Assembly: GCA_033812795.1 (NCBI GenBank)
Contig: JAPXSY010000020.1
Location: 1 to 45,722 of the forward strand
Source of the DNA: JAPXSY01 sp033812795
GTDB taxonomy: Bacteria > Verrucomicrobiota > Kiritimatiellia > RFP12 > UBA1067
Direction: 5' to 3'
DNA: 45,722 nt
Shown: positions 15,093 through 23,122 of the stretch, one piece after another
How the letters are laid out: each line of letters opens with the position of its first letter
Position numbering within the stretch: the stretch's first letter is position 1
Made by a program: the position numbers and the translations under genes
Notes under the pieces: generated by a model
What the model saw: the letters and a program-made list of their open reading frames with translations, nothing else
Database searches by the model: none
What the model was told of the DNA's origin: nothing

Positions 15093-15741
15093 AAGGGTGT
15101 CCGCTCTTGCCGTCGTAATTGCCATGATCTCGCTGCTGACCAGCAGTGCGTCGGCTGCCGTTTCCAATCCGACCGTGATTTGGAGCAACCCCGATGTTTC
15201 CCTGCAGTGGAAGACGGTCATGTCCGAGAATCTCCAGTTTGCGCTCGACTGGCCAGCCGGTGCCGTCATGGCTACGCTCACGATAAACCGGGGCCGCGAC
15301 GAATCGATTATCACGGTGACCGACACGTCGGCGACGACCCTTCCCGTTCGGATGAATCTGCCTGCGGATGAACAGAGCGAAAGCACGCTCCTGCTGACAT
15401 TGGCCTACAAGGACGCCGCCGCTACCGTGCTCGACACGCAGACAGCGCGTCTCGGTCTGGTGCGCGGCATCGATACGAACACGGTCCGATGCGTGCTCGA
15501 CACGACTTCAAAACTGTGGAACGTCGTCAAGGTGTCCGCCGTCTTGCCGGTGCCGGAGCAGACCGCATCCCTAACGATCGACGGAGCGGCGATCGAGCCG
15601 CTGGATTCCCCCGGCTGGTACTGGTGGAAAATCCGCGAGCAGAAAAATTACGAACTCGTTCTCACCGACACCCGCTCCGAAGCGACCGCTGTCACGCTCA
15701 GCGGACGCCCCCGGGTGGGCCTTGTGATCGTCTACAAGTAA
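15073..15741 (+). CDS. Secreted protein of unknown function
   Basis: Starts at ATG 15073 (or the adjacent ATG at 15076), with AAAGGAAAAATCC upstream, inside the 3' end of the preceding gene. The 222-residue product has a clear signal peptide (ALAVVIAMISLLTSSASA) and then a Thr/Val-rich all-beta region with no Cys after cleavage other than one near residue 140. It has alternating short strands (ATLTINRGRDESIITVTD, SLTIDGAAIEPL, YELVLTDTRSE) as in small beta-sandwich or Ig-like modules. It is not homologous by eye to the two following proteins, yet shares their operon. Function unknown. Confidence 0.65.
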   Translation: MMYPKYRRVSALAVVIAMISLLTSSASAAVSNPTVIWSNPDVSLQWKTVMSENLQFALDWPAGAVMATLTINRGRDESIITVTDTSATTLPVRMNLPADEQSESTLLLTLAYKDAAATVLDTQTARLGLVRGIDTNTVRCVLDTTSKLWNVVKVSAVLPVPEQTASLTIDGAAIEPLDSPGWYWWKIREQKNYELVLTDTRSEATAVTLSGRPRVGLVIVYK

Positions 15742-15759
15742 AGAAAGGCGTTTTTATCC

Positions 15760-17055
15760 ATGAATACGCAACTCATTCTCGGTGTGTTCGCACTGGCGGC
15801 CGGTGCGGCCTTCGCTTCCGCCACGGTCAAGGATGTCAAGGTCACTCAGAACTGGCCGTGGAACGGCAAGGTCAATATCGACTACACGATCGAGGCCCCC
15901 GCAGGCGCCCTCGTCGATATCGACATCGTCCTCAGGAACGGTACACGGCGGATCGATATCGGCTGGGGCGCGCATGACGCCTCGCGACTCTATTCCCAGA
16001 CGGCAGGCACCTATCGCGTCACGTGGGATCCTGCGAAAACCGTGGGCAACACGGCTCCCGTCTGGTTCGAGTTCACGGCCGAGGTTACCGTCGCCAACAA
16101 CAACGACATGTTCTTGGTCATCGACCTCGAGGGTGACGACGGCGCGGGGCATTATCCCGTGACGTTTACCGACACCCCCCCAGCAGGCGGCTGGAATACT
16201 GACGAGTACAAGACCACGAAGCTCGTCATGCGCAGAATCCCAGCCGGCACCTTTACGATGGGTTCGCCGTACGATGAAATCGGGAGGGCGAACACCGACA
16301 GCAGAGGCCCGGCATATGCCAAAGGACCGCGAACCGAGGCGCTGCATCCCGTGACGTTTACCAACTTCTTCTATGTCGGCATCTTCGAGATGACCGAAAA
16401 ACAGTACTGCCTCATCGAAGGCATCGGGGGCGGCTCGACGGTGGCGGTGGCGAACTACGCGAACGGGGTCATCACAAACGGCATCGATATCCTGAGTCTG
16501 CGCGGCGCCAACTCCAAGACCCAAGACGTCTTTCCGGCTTACGAGGCGGACAGTTTCTTCGGACGGCTAAACACGAAATTCGCCTTGACCGGAAAGCTCG
16601 CGAATTACGTCTTCGACCTGCCGTCGATCTCGCAGGCGGAATACGCCTGCCGCGCGGGCACAACCACCACCTACTATAACGGCTTTAACAGCTCGAGCCT
16701 GACGAATGACGTCAACCTCACGCCGCTGGCCTGGTACCGCAACGCAACCTGGTGGCGTACGCGCACGGTAGGCGGGAAGTTGCCCAATGCCTTCGGTCTT
16801 TACGACACGCTTGGCAATGCAAACGAGCTTTGCCTTGATGTGGTGCCGGACGGGGCCATTCTCTGGTGGCAAGAAGGGGTGCCGCTCGTCGAGCCGATCC
16901 TCTACGATCCCGACCACTGGCCGTGGCCGTCCGTAGTCCAAGGCGGCGATGAGGAACAGATCGCCAAAGAGTGTCGTGCCGCGTGCAAGAACTCGGGGGG
17001 AAGTGGCGGACGTAATGTTGGCTTCCGCCTGGCACTGGTGGCCCGCCGCAAATAA
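15760..17055 (+). CDS. Exported SUMF1/FGE-fold protein with N-terminal beta domain (paralog 1)
   Basis: Signal peptide MNTQLILGVFALAAGAAFA, then a beta domain (about 20-125) with the signature QNWPWNGKVNIDY, then a SUMF1 (formylglycine-generating-enzyme-like) domain from about residue 155, opening with MRRIPAGTFTMGSP and closing with VGFRLAL. Middle landmarks are AEYACRAGT and NAFGLYDTLGN. The segment that holds the copper-binding Cys pair in true FGE reads ECRAACKNSG here, not a CxxxxC arrangement, and the GNVWEW motif is GNANELC. It is therefore more likely a binding or structural member than a sulfatase activator. It lies 18 bp after the preceding gene and 24 bp before its paralog. Confidence 0.8.
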   Translation: MNTQLILGVFALAAGAAFASATVKDVKVTQNWPWNGKVNIDYTIEAPAGALVDIDIVLRNGTRRIDIGWGAHDASRLYSQTAGTYRVTWDPAKTVGNTAPVWFEFTAEVTVANNNDMFLVIDLEGDDGAGHYPVTFTDTPPAGGWNTDEYKTTKLVMRRIPAGTFTMGSPYDEIGRANTDSRGPAYAKGPRTEALHPVTFTNFFYVGIFEMTEKQYCLIEGIGGGSTVAVANYANGVITNGIDILSLRGANSKTQDVFPAYEADSFFGRLNTKFALTGKLANYVFDLPSISQAEYACRAGTTTTYYNGFNSSSLTNDVNLTPLAWYRNATWWRTRTVGGKLPNAFGLYDTLGNANELCLDVVPDGAILWWQEGVPLVEPILYDPDHWPWPSVVQGGDEEQIAKECRAACKNSGGSGGRNVGFRLALVARRK

Positions 17056-17079
17056 TCTGGGGAAGAAAGGAAAATCATC

Positions 17080-18330
17080 ATGAAGTTTTTCGTTTCGATT
17101 CTGTCCATTGCTCTCGCGGCAGCGGTGTCCGGTGCCGCTGAAGTCACCCAACAGATCGTCCGCCAGAACTGGCCGTGGGATAACCGCGTACGCATCGACT
17201 ATGTTGTCAAGGATGCGACGGGCGGCGCCCATGACGTGAATGTCACGGTGAAACACGGCAACACCTCTGTCACGACGGGCTGGTATTCAGGCGAGTTATA
17301 CGGGGTTTCCGAGGGGGCGCATACGATCTGGTGGAATCCGATGACCAACCTGACGACCTATGCCGATGCGTTCTGGAACGACCTGACGGTCGAGCTGACG
17401 CTCGTTGATGCGAGCGATATGTACATGGTCATCGACTGCACGACCAATGCGTCGCTGGCTGTCAGCTTTACCAACGCGCCCCCCGCAGGCGGTTGGAACC
17501 AGAATCTTTACAAGACCTCGAAACTTGTCCTGCGTAAGATTCCGGCGGGAACCTATATCATGGGGTCGCCCGAGAATGAACTTGGTCGCAATACGAATCG
17601 CTACAGAGAAGTTCAACATCAGGTGACCCTGACGAAGTCGTTTTATATCGGCATTTTCCCGTTTACGCAGAAACAGTACACCAATCTTGAGGTGCCGACG
17701 GATTACAATCCCAGTCCGGCGGACCCTCAAAAACCTGCGATCAACCGGGGGCTCGAAATCTGGCGCGGCACAAACTGCTGGGATAATGGCGTCTGGCCGC
17801 ATTGCGGGGAAGATGGTTTCCTGACGCGGTTCACTTCGCGTGTCACGCTGCCAGCCAAGCTGACCGGCTACGTCTTCGACCTGCCGACCATTGCGCAGTG
17901 GCAGTATGCCTGCCGCGCAGGTACGATCGGCGCCTGGAACAATGGCACCACGATCACAAACGTGACCGAGGACGCCAATCTCGATCTTCTGGCCCGTTAC
18001 AAAAAGAATCCGAAGGTGGGATATCATATGTCCCATCCGGTCGGCTGCTTTCTGCCGAATGCTTTCGGGCTTTACGACATGCACGGCAACGTGCATGAAA
18101 TGGCGCGTGACAAGGCATACGGGAGTCAGTTCGCCAAATGGTACACGAACGCGCCGGCCGTCGATCCACTGGAATCCGGTGACCCCTGGCCGTATGTGCC
18201 CGCCTGCGGCGGCTATTGGAATGATCCGGCGGGCGAATGCCGTTCAGCGAATATCGGCTCGGCCGGGGGCAAGAATTTAACCGGCAGTGACGCTGCCGCT
18301 ATCCGTATCGCGCTTGTCTACGAGGATTAA
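17080..18330 (+). CDS. Exported SUMF1/FGE-fold protein with N-terminal beta domain (paralog 2)
   Basis: Same architecture as the gene before it: signal peptide (MKFFVSILSIALAAAVSGA), beta domain with RQNWPWDNRVRIDY, and SUMF1 domain from about residue 148 (LRKIPAGTYIMGSP). It retains QWQYACRAGT and NAFGLYDMHGNVHEM. The C-terminal end has drifted: ECRSANIGSAGG and AAIRIALVYED replace the usual GFRLAL ending, and the FGE Cys pair is absent. A tandem duplication followed by divergence is the simplest explanation. Last gene of the plus-strand exported set; it converges on the symporter gene with only 26 bp between the stops. Confidence 0.8.
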   Translation: MKFFVSILSIALAAAVSGAAEVTQQIVRQNWPWDNRVRIDYVVKDATGGAHDVNVTVKHGNTSVTTGWYSGELYGVSEGAHTIWWNPMTNLTTYADAFWNDLTVELTLVDASDMYMVIDCTTNASLAVSFTNAPPAGGWNQNLYKTSKLVLRKIPAGTYIMGSPENELGRNTNRYREVQHQVTLTKSFYIGIFPFTQKQYTNLEVPTDYNPSPADPQKPAINRGLEIWRGTNCWDNGVWPHCGEDGFLTRFTSRVTLPAKLTGYVFDLPTIAQWQYACRAGTIGAWNNGTTITNVTEDANLDLLARYKKNPKVGYHMSHPVGCFLPNAFGLYDMHGNVHEMARDKAYGSQFAKWYTNAPAVDPLESGDPWPYVPACGGYWNDPAGECRSANIGSAGGKNLTGSDAAAIRIALVYED

Positions 18331-18356
18331 CGTTGTGCTGATCCGTTCGACGCAGT

Positions 18357-20339
18357 TCACCCGAAGCGGATCCGCGGCACCAGCCGCATGAGCCAAATCG
18401 TGGCCAACACCGTAACCACGCCGAGCACACCCGCATGCGTCCACTTGCCGTATAGCATGTAGCCGATCGCAAACAACAGCCCCCATACCGCCACGCATCC
18501 CAGCATCATGCAAAGGACGCCCAGCGGCAGGTCGGAGCGGCCGTCGTCCGAACCGACCGGCTCGCCCTGCGCCGCAGCCCACTGTTCCACCCTGCGCCAG
18601 CCTGGACCGCCCGCGCGGATCTTGCGGCAGAACGCCACCAGCACCGGCATCTCCTCCGGTGGCGTCAGATAGGTCACCGTCAGCCACCCGACCGTCGTGA
18701 TCGCGATTCCGATCACCATCTTCCAGCCGCTGTACGCCATGATGTTCAGCAACCCGGCCTCACGCATCGCGTTTTCCAGCCCCAGCGGTTCGGCCACCGA
18801 CTTGAACAGCACGGCGACCAAGAACGAGATGATCATCGCGGCGATCTCGCTCCAGGAGTTGATGCGCCACCAGAACCAGCGCAGGATGTAGATAAGTCCC
18901 GTGCCCGCGCCGACCTGCAGCAACACATCGAACGCGCCTTTCGCCCCTTGCAGCAGCAGCGCCGCGCCACTGCCCGCAACCAGCAGCAGGACCGTCGCGA
19001 TCCGCGCCATGCGCACCTGCTGACGCGGCGTGGCATCCGGTTTAATGAACCGCAGATAGAAATCGTTGACCACATACGAGGCCCCCCAGTTCAGGTGCGT
19101 CGCCACGGTCGACATGTGCGCCGCGATCAGCGAGGCCACCACCAGCCCCAACAAGCCTGCCGGCAGGCGCGAGATCATGCCCGGATACGCGATATCATCG
19201 CGCAAGAAGGAGTCTTCGACATTGGGGAAAGCGCGGGCCAACGCACCGTGTCCGCGCGCGGCCGCAATGTGAACCCGCACCTCCGTGCGCGCATCCGGCG
19301 CAACCGCTTTCTTGTCGTCGCGGTAGGTCTGCACCAGCGCCGTATTCTCCGCAAGCCACGCCTGGGACTGCGCCATCTGCTGCGGCGTCTCCTTGGGCAG
19401 CGCCACCAGCGAGACCAAGGCCACCACCAGCCACGGCCATGTGCGCACCGCGTAGTGCATAAAGTTGAAGAGCAGCGTCGCGCCGATGGCGTGCTTCTCG
19501 TCCTTGGCTGCCAGCATGCGCTGCGCGATGTAGCCTCCGCCGCCCGGTTCCGCGCCCGGATACCAGACGTTCCACCACTGCACCGCCAGCGGCAAAATCA
19601 GCACCGTCACCAGCGCCGCCGTGTCACCGCCCTGGACACTCGGGAAGAAACTCCGTTTGTCCGCCGGCAGGCGCTCCCACAGTCCCGCCAGCGTCGTCAC
19701 GCCCGTACCGCCGATATCGGCTTTGACCACATACACGGCCGCCGCGATCGCGCCGAGCATCGCAATCGCGTACTGGAAGAAATCGGCCCAGATCGAACCG
19801 GTGAGCCCTCCCAGCGTCGCGTAGATGCCCACCCCCACACCAGCCCAGAGCAGCGTCTCGACCGCCGAAAGCCCGAAGATCACCTGACCGATCTTAATTG
19901 CCGCCAACGACCCGATCCCAAGCGAGATCACGTTGAAAAACACTCCCAGATAGAGCGCGCGGAAACCGCGCAGCATCGCCGCAGGCCGACCGCTGTAGCG
20001 CAGCTCGTAGAAGCCCAGATCCGTATCGAGTGCCGAACGCCGCCAGAGCTTCGCGTACACGAAGACCGTCAGCATGCCGGTGAGCAGAAACGCCCACCAC
20101 ACCCAATTTCCGGCCACGCCGTCGTTACGCACGATGTCGGTGACCAAGTTCGGCGTGCCGCAGGAGAAGGTGCAGGCCACCATCGAGATACCGAGCAGCC
20201 ACCACGGCATGCTGCGTCCCGAAAGGAAAAAGTCTGACGCGCTGCGGTTCGCGCGCCGCGTGGCCGCCGCGCCGATCCCCACAACCGAGATCAGAAACAC
20301 GATAATGATGGCGATATCCAGCAGTGTCAGTTTGAACAT
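18357..20339 (-). CDS. Sodium:solute symporter (SSS) family transporter
   Basis: Start at 20339 (MFKLTLLDIAIII) has AGGAG seven bases upstream; the frame extends further but inside the preceding gene. The roughly 660-residue protein has the SSS/LeuT-fold pattern: about 13 membrane segments, an early ASDFFLSGRSMPWWLLGISM motif, GGLTGSIWADFFQYA, and the later SLIAAHMSTVATHLNWGASYVVNDFY containing the conserved Na+-site helix. A long soluble loop (about residues 305-370) separates two halves. SSS proteins import sugars, amino acids, nucleosides or vitamins with Na+. The substrate cannot be read, but its 13-bp overlap with the QueG-like gene ties it to that protein's substrate or product. Confidence 0.85.
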   Translation of the reverse strand: MFKLTLLDIAIIIVFLISVVGIGAAATRRANRSASDFFLSGRSMPWWLLGISMVACTFSCGTPNLVTDIVRNDGVAGNWVWWAFLLTGMLTVFVYAKLWRRSALDTDLGFYELRYSGRPAAMLRGFRALYLGVFFNVISLGIGSLAAIKIGQVIFGLSAVETLLWAGVGVGIYATLGGLTGSIWADFFQYAIAMLGAIAAAVYVVKADIGGTGVTTLAGLWERLPADKRSFFPSVQGGDTAALVTVLILPLAVQWWNVWYPGAEPGGGGYIAQRMLAAKDEKHAIGATLLFNFMHYAVRTWPWLVVALVSLVALPKETPQQMAQSQAWLAENTALVQTYRDDKKAVAPDARTEVRVHIAAARGHGALARAFPNVEDSFLRDDIAYPGMISRLPAGLLGLVVASLIAAHMSTVATHLNWGASYVVNDFYLRFIKPDATPRQQVRMARIATVLLLVAGSGAALLLQGAKGAFDVLLQVGAGTGLIYILRWFWWRINSWSEIAAMIISFLVAVLFKSVAEPLGLENAMREAGLLNIMAYSGWKMVIGIAITTVGWLTVTYLTPPEEMPVLVAFCRKIRAGGPGWRRVEQWAAAQGEPVGSDDGRSDLPLGVLCMMLGCVAVWGLLFAIGYMLYGKWTHAGVLGVVTVLATIWLMRLVPRIRFG

Positions 20340-22732
20340 ACCCCAACTCCTCTTCCGCGATCTCCCGCACACAACCCGCTGTCCTTGCCCATGCTCTCGC
20401 CGTCCTCTGTTCCCTGACTCCGGGTGTATGGACACGCCATCGCGCAGACCTCAAAATTGCACGGCCGGTATTTCGGGATCGGCGGCTGTTGCCGCAACCC
20501 CTCCGCCAGCGCCTCGGGCGTGATCGTCTCCGGCGGCGGCAGATTCAGGGACCACCCCACGAACCCGCACCCTTCATCCGCGATCAGAGAGTACCGCTTC
20601 GCCCAGTCACACCGCACCGTCTGAATCGTGCGGAACGTGTCGCGCACGCCCTCCGCCTCCACGGTCATGGTTTCTCCGAACGCCCGGGACGCGCACGCCG
20701 CCACGCAGCGTTCGCCGCACGCGGCACAGGTTTCGGGAGCAGCGCCGTTTTGCAGGGCATCCTCGCTCAGTTCGCGATCCACCACCACGGCCATGTAACG
20801 GACGTTGGTGCCAAACCGCGGATTCACGAGGAACCCCGCTTTCGCGAAGCGTCCCAGCCCCGCGGCCCAAGCCTCAAACCGGTTTGAGAACAGGTCGGGA
20901 ACCGCACCGCGCGGACTGGCGGTCATCGAACCCGTGCCCAGCAGATCCGAGCTGACGAACGCTTTGACGCCCTGCCGCGACAACCACAAGGCGAGCCGAA
21001 GAGCGACGCGGCGCAGGTAGTTCAGGTTCTCGTACAACGCGAACGCGTACGGCCCCACAGCCTCGGCCGGTGTCCGTGCCGTGATGTCCACCGAGCCGTG
21101 AGGCAACGCGATACCGAAGACGAACACCGACCGACTGCCGGGCAACAGCGTCGCCGGATCGGGGATCTGCCGTCGGCGCGACGTGATGACCGGCCGGTAC
21201 GGCGTGAAGAGCTGCGAGGTATCCTGCGCGTCCAACACCTCCTCCCCTTCGAACACGCGCCGCACCTGTTGGGCCACGCCCTGCAGCCGGCCAATGGACG
21301 TGACACCGCACACGTCCGCCCCCAGACGCCCGGCCTCGGCTTTGAGCGCCTCCGTGAGATCCTCCGCACTCTCCACGGGCGGCGCGCGGAATGCCAAGCC
21401 CGTAGAGGGCAATTCCACATCGGTCAGCACGGTATAGGTGAAAAGCGTCTGTCCTTCCGGCACGCCCGAGACGGCTCGGGCCACATCACTCTCGCTGAGT
21501 TCGGTGCCACCGGTCGCCGTGTAACCAGCCCGTTCCAGTTCTCGGGCGAGATCGTAACCGGTCTGCAGGACCAGCTTCTCGGCGGTTTCGCGCAGGCCTC
21601 CCGAAACCAGCGTGATCTCGAGCGCCAGTTCTTTGTCCGTGCCGGTCGTTTCCCGTACCAGTGCACTGTCTGCGGCGAGGCAGGCGATCACCGCGCTTTT
21701 CACGCCCGGCAGATATGCCTTGGAATCCTCGACCGTAACCCCTGCGGCACGCAACGTGTCAACCGGCACAGTCAGGATACACGACACGCCATGCGCACGG
21801 GTCAGCGCATGAAGCCGCTCGGTCACCTCGCGCGGCACAGGTCCCGGCGGCGGCATCACGTCGCGTCTGCGACGCGGTCCTGTGCAGTACGTCCGGTCGA
21901 GCACGCGGCGCATCTTGGGCACGCACACCTTGAGGCAGCACCCCATCTCGCCGCCGCGCCGCCCGAAACGCTTGACGTGGTCGAGGATGACCGCCTCGTC
22001 CACCTTTTCCGGTATCTCCAAATCCAGATCGAGGTCAAAATGTTCGCCCCACGCGCACCGCCACAGGTTTTTCCTCACATACCGGTAGACCTTGCCCTCT
22101 ATCTCCACCTCATTCCAGCCGTCGAGTTCCCGGGTCAGCGCGGCGGTCGGGCATACCTTTTTGCACAGCATGCACATGTCGCAGACCGAGCCCGGCTCGA
22201 CCAGCGGCGAAGGCGTGAGCGCGGCGTCGGTGATGACCGAGACATACCGCTGACGCGCACCGAACTCCGGCGTGATCGACAACCCCGAATAGCCGAACTC
22301 CGAAAGCCCGGCCGCCACGGCCGCATGCAGGTGCGACATGTCCGGCGCGAAGTGCTCCCGCAACTCCTTGTACCCTTTGTAGCGCCAGATGTTAGAGGAG
22401 ACGATCGGCACCGCCGTGTGGCCCAGCGACTCGATGAACCGCCCCATGCGGTAGCTCATCTCGTCGAGGCGCATGTTCATCGCGTACTGGATGCGGTACG
22501 GCCCAATCTGCTGCGGATGCTCCTCCCCCCCCAACTCGATCGCCGCATCGGGATGATGCACAGCCATCACGATCACCGAGCGCGCCGAAGGCAGGATACC
22601 CTGAGGGCTCATCATCGTCGGCGCGCCGTGGAAGCGCCCGATGTTCGCCACCCCCACCAGATCCGCGTTCAGTCCCTCCAGCGCGAATTGTTTAATCCGT
22701 TCCGTCAGCGTAACATCAACCTGATCCGGCAT
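20327..22732 (-). CDS. Three-module QueG / reductive-dehalogenase-like Fe-S protein
   Basis: Start at 22732 (MPDQVDVTLT) is preceded by GGGGAAGGAAC. The roughly 801-residue protein contains two full epoxyqueuosine-reductase-like modules, each with a LPxxRSVxV strand (residues about 47-56 and 535-545), a RYVSVITD / RYMAVVVD strand, and a Cys cluster: Cys184, 187, 190, 194 (CDMCMLCKKVCP) in the first and CAACGERCVAAC in the second, with extra Cys groups near 265-283 and 770. Between them, about 310-450, is a shorter stretch with YLPGVKSAVIA and TVLTDVEL that looks like a third, Cys-less copy. QueG relatives use cobalamin plus two 4Fe-4S clusters for reductions. Substrate unknown; cytosolic, no Tat signal. 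Confidence 0.7.
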   Translation of the reverse strand: MPDQVDVTLTERIKQFALEGLNADLVGVANIGRFHGAPTMMSPQGILPSARSVIVMAVHHPDAAIELGGEEHPQQIGPYRIQYAMNMRLDEMSYRMGRFIESLGHTAVPIVSSNIWRYKGYKELREHFAPDMSHLHAAVAAGLSEFGYSGLSITPEFGARQRYVSVITDAALTPSPLVEPGSVCDMCMLCKKVCPTAALTRELDGWNEVEIEGKVYRYVRKNLWRCAWGEHFDLDLDLEIPEKVDEAVILDHVKRFGRRGGEMGCCLKVCVPKMRRVLDRTYCTGPRRRRDVMPPPGPVPREVTERLHALTRAHGVSCILTVPVDTLRAAGVTVEDSKAYLPGVKSAVIACLAADSALVRETTGTDKELALEITLVSGGLRETAEKLVLQTGYDLARELERAGYTATGGTELSESDVARAVSGVPEGQTLFTYTVLTDVELPSTGLAFRAPPVESAEDLTEALKAEAGRLGADVCGVTSIGRLQGVAQQVRRVFEGEEVLDAQDTSQLFTPYRPVITSRRRQIPDPATLLPGSRSVFVFGIALPHGSVDITARTPAEAVGPYAFALYENLNYLRRVALRLALWLSRQGVKAFVSSDLLGTGSMTASPRGAVPDLFSNRFEAWAAGLGRFAKAGFLVNPRFGTNVRYMAVVVDRELSEDALQNGAAPETCAACGERCVAACASRAFGETMTVEAEGVRDTFRTIQTVRCDWAKRYSLIADEGCGFVGWSLNLPPPETITPEALAEGLRQQPPIPKYRPCNFEVCAMACPYTRSQGTEDGESMGKDSGLCAGDRGRGVGVCSN

Positions 22733-22751
22733 CTCTGTTCCTTCCCCTTGT

Positions 22752-22961
22752 TTAAACATCGGTCGCGGCATCCGGCGCCGTCATAATCTCAAGCCGCACC
22801 CCGGTTACGGCCTCGTGATCCTTCTGGAACCCGCGCGCGGCCACTTCAACCGGCGGCGGTGCGGCAACCGGTCTGAGAATCACCCGGCCCGCAGCGAGAG
22901 CCGGATATCCCGACACCATGCCGCACAACATGATCCATCCTGCCAGCCCGGCATTACGCAT
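22752..22961 (-). CDS. Small exported protein, possibly a truncated DUF4838-type enzyme
   Basis: The 69-residue product has a signal peptide (GWIMLCGMVSGYPALAA) and a good GGGAG ribosome site. After cleavage it reads GRVILRPVAAPPPVEVAARG, then QKDHEAVTGVRLEI, which resembles the extreme N-terminus of large secreted carbohydrate enzymes of the DUF4838/alpha-glucuronidase-like type (ATP-like strand, helix with xxAAxELQxYL, TGxxLPI). It then stops, so it may be the surviving start of a larger deleted gene. It is 19 bp upstream of the QueG-like gene and would lead its operon. A genuine small exported protein cannot be excluded. Confidence 0.45.
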   Translation of the reverse strand: MRNAGLAGWIMLCGMVSGYPALAAGRVILRPVAAPPPVEVAARGFQKDHEAVTGVRLEIMTAPDAATDV

Positions 22962-22966
22962 GGCCT

Positions 22967-22994
22967 CTTCTCCCGTATTTCTTCTCCCGTATTT
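22967..22994. repeat. Perfect 14-bp tandem duplication in a leader
   Basis: CTTCTCCCGTATTT occurs twice back to back (22967-22980 and 22981-22994). On the minus strand each copy carries the GGGAGAAG that serves as ribosome site for the small exported protein, so the duplication doubles the Shine-Dalgarno region. Confidence 0.9.
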
Positions 22995-23069
22995 CGGATC
23001 ATACCATACCGCAGACGGTGGAATCCCGCGTTTAATTGCGTAGCCTGTCTTTTTTCAAACATCCCATAA

Positions 23070-23099
23070 TTGAAAAACCGGCCGTCGCTCTGATAGACT
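23070..23099 (+). promoter_or_regulatory. Predicted promoter of the DUF5107-TPR gene
   Basis: TTGAAA (23070-23075) and TAGACT (23094-23099) are 18 bases apart, 23 bp upstream of the chosen start at 23123. It is in the divergent intergenic region shared with the small exported protein's operon. Confidence 0.45.
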
Positions 23100-23122
23100 G
23101 TTCATATAACAAAGGATTCGCC

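Noticed and set aside
15760..18330. Catalytic sulfatase-activating enzymes
   Set aside because: The Cys pair needed for formylglycine generation is not present and no sulfatase gene lies nearby.
19000..20237. Plus-strand frame of 429 aa (18948-20237)
   Set aside because: Antisense of the symporter gene; His/Arg-rich and without motifs.
21098..22786. 562-aa plus-strand frame
   Set aside because: Antisense shadow of the QueG-like gene, which has clear Fe-S motifs.
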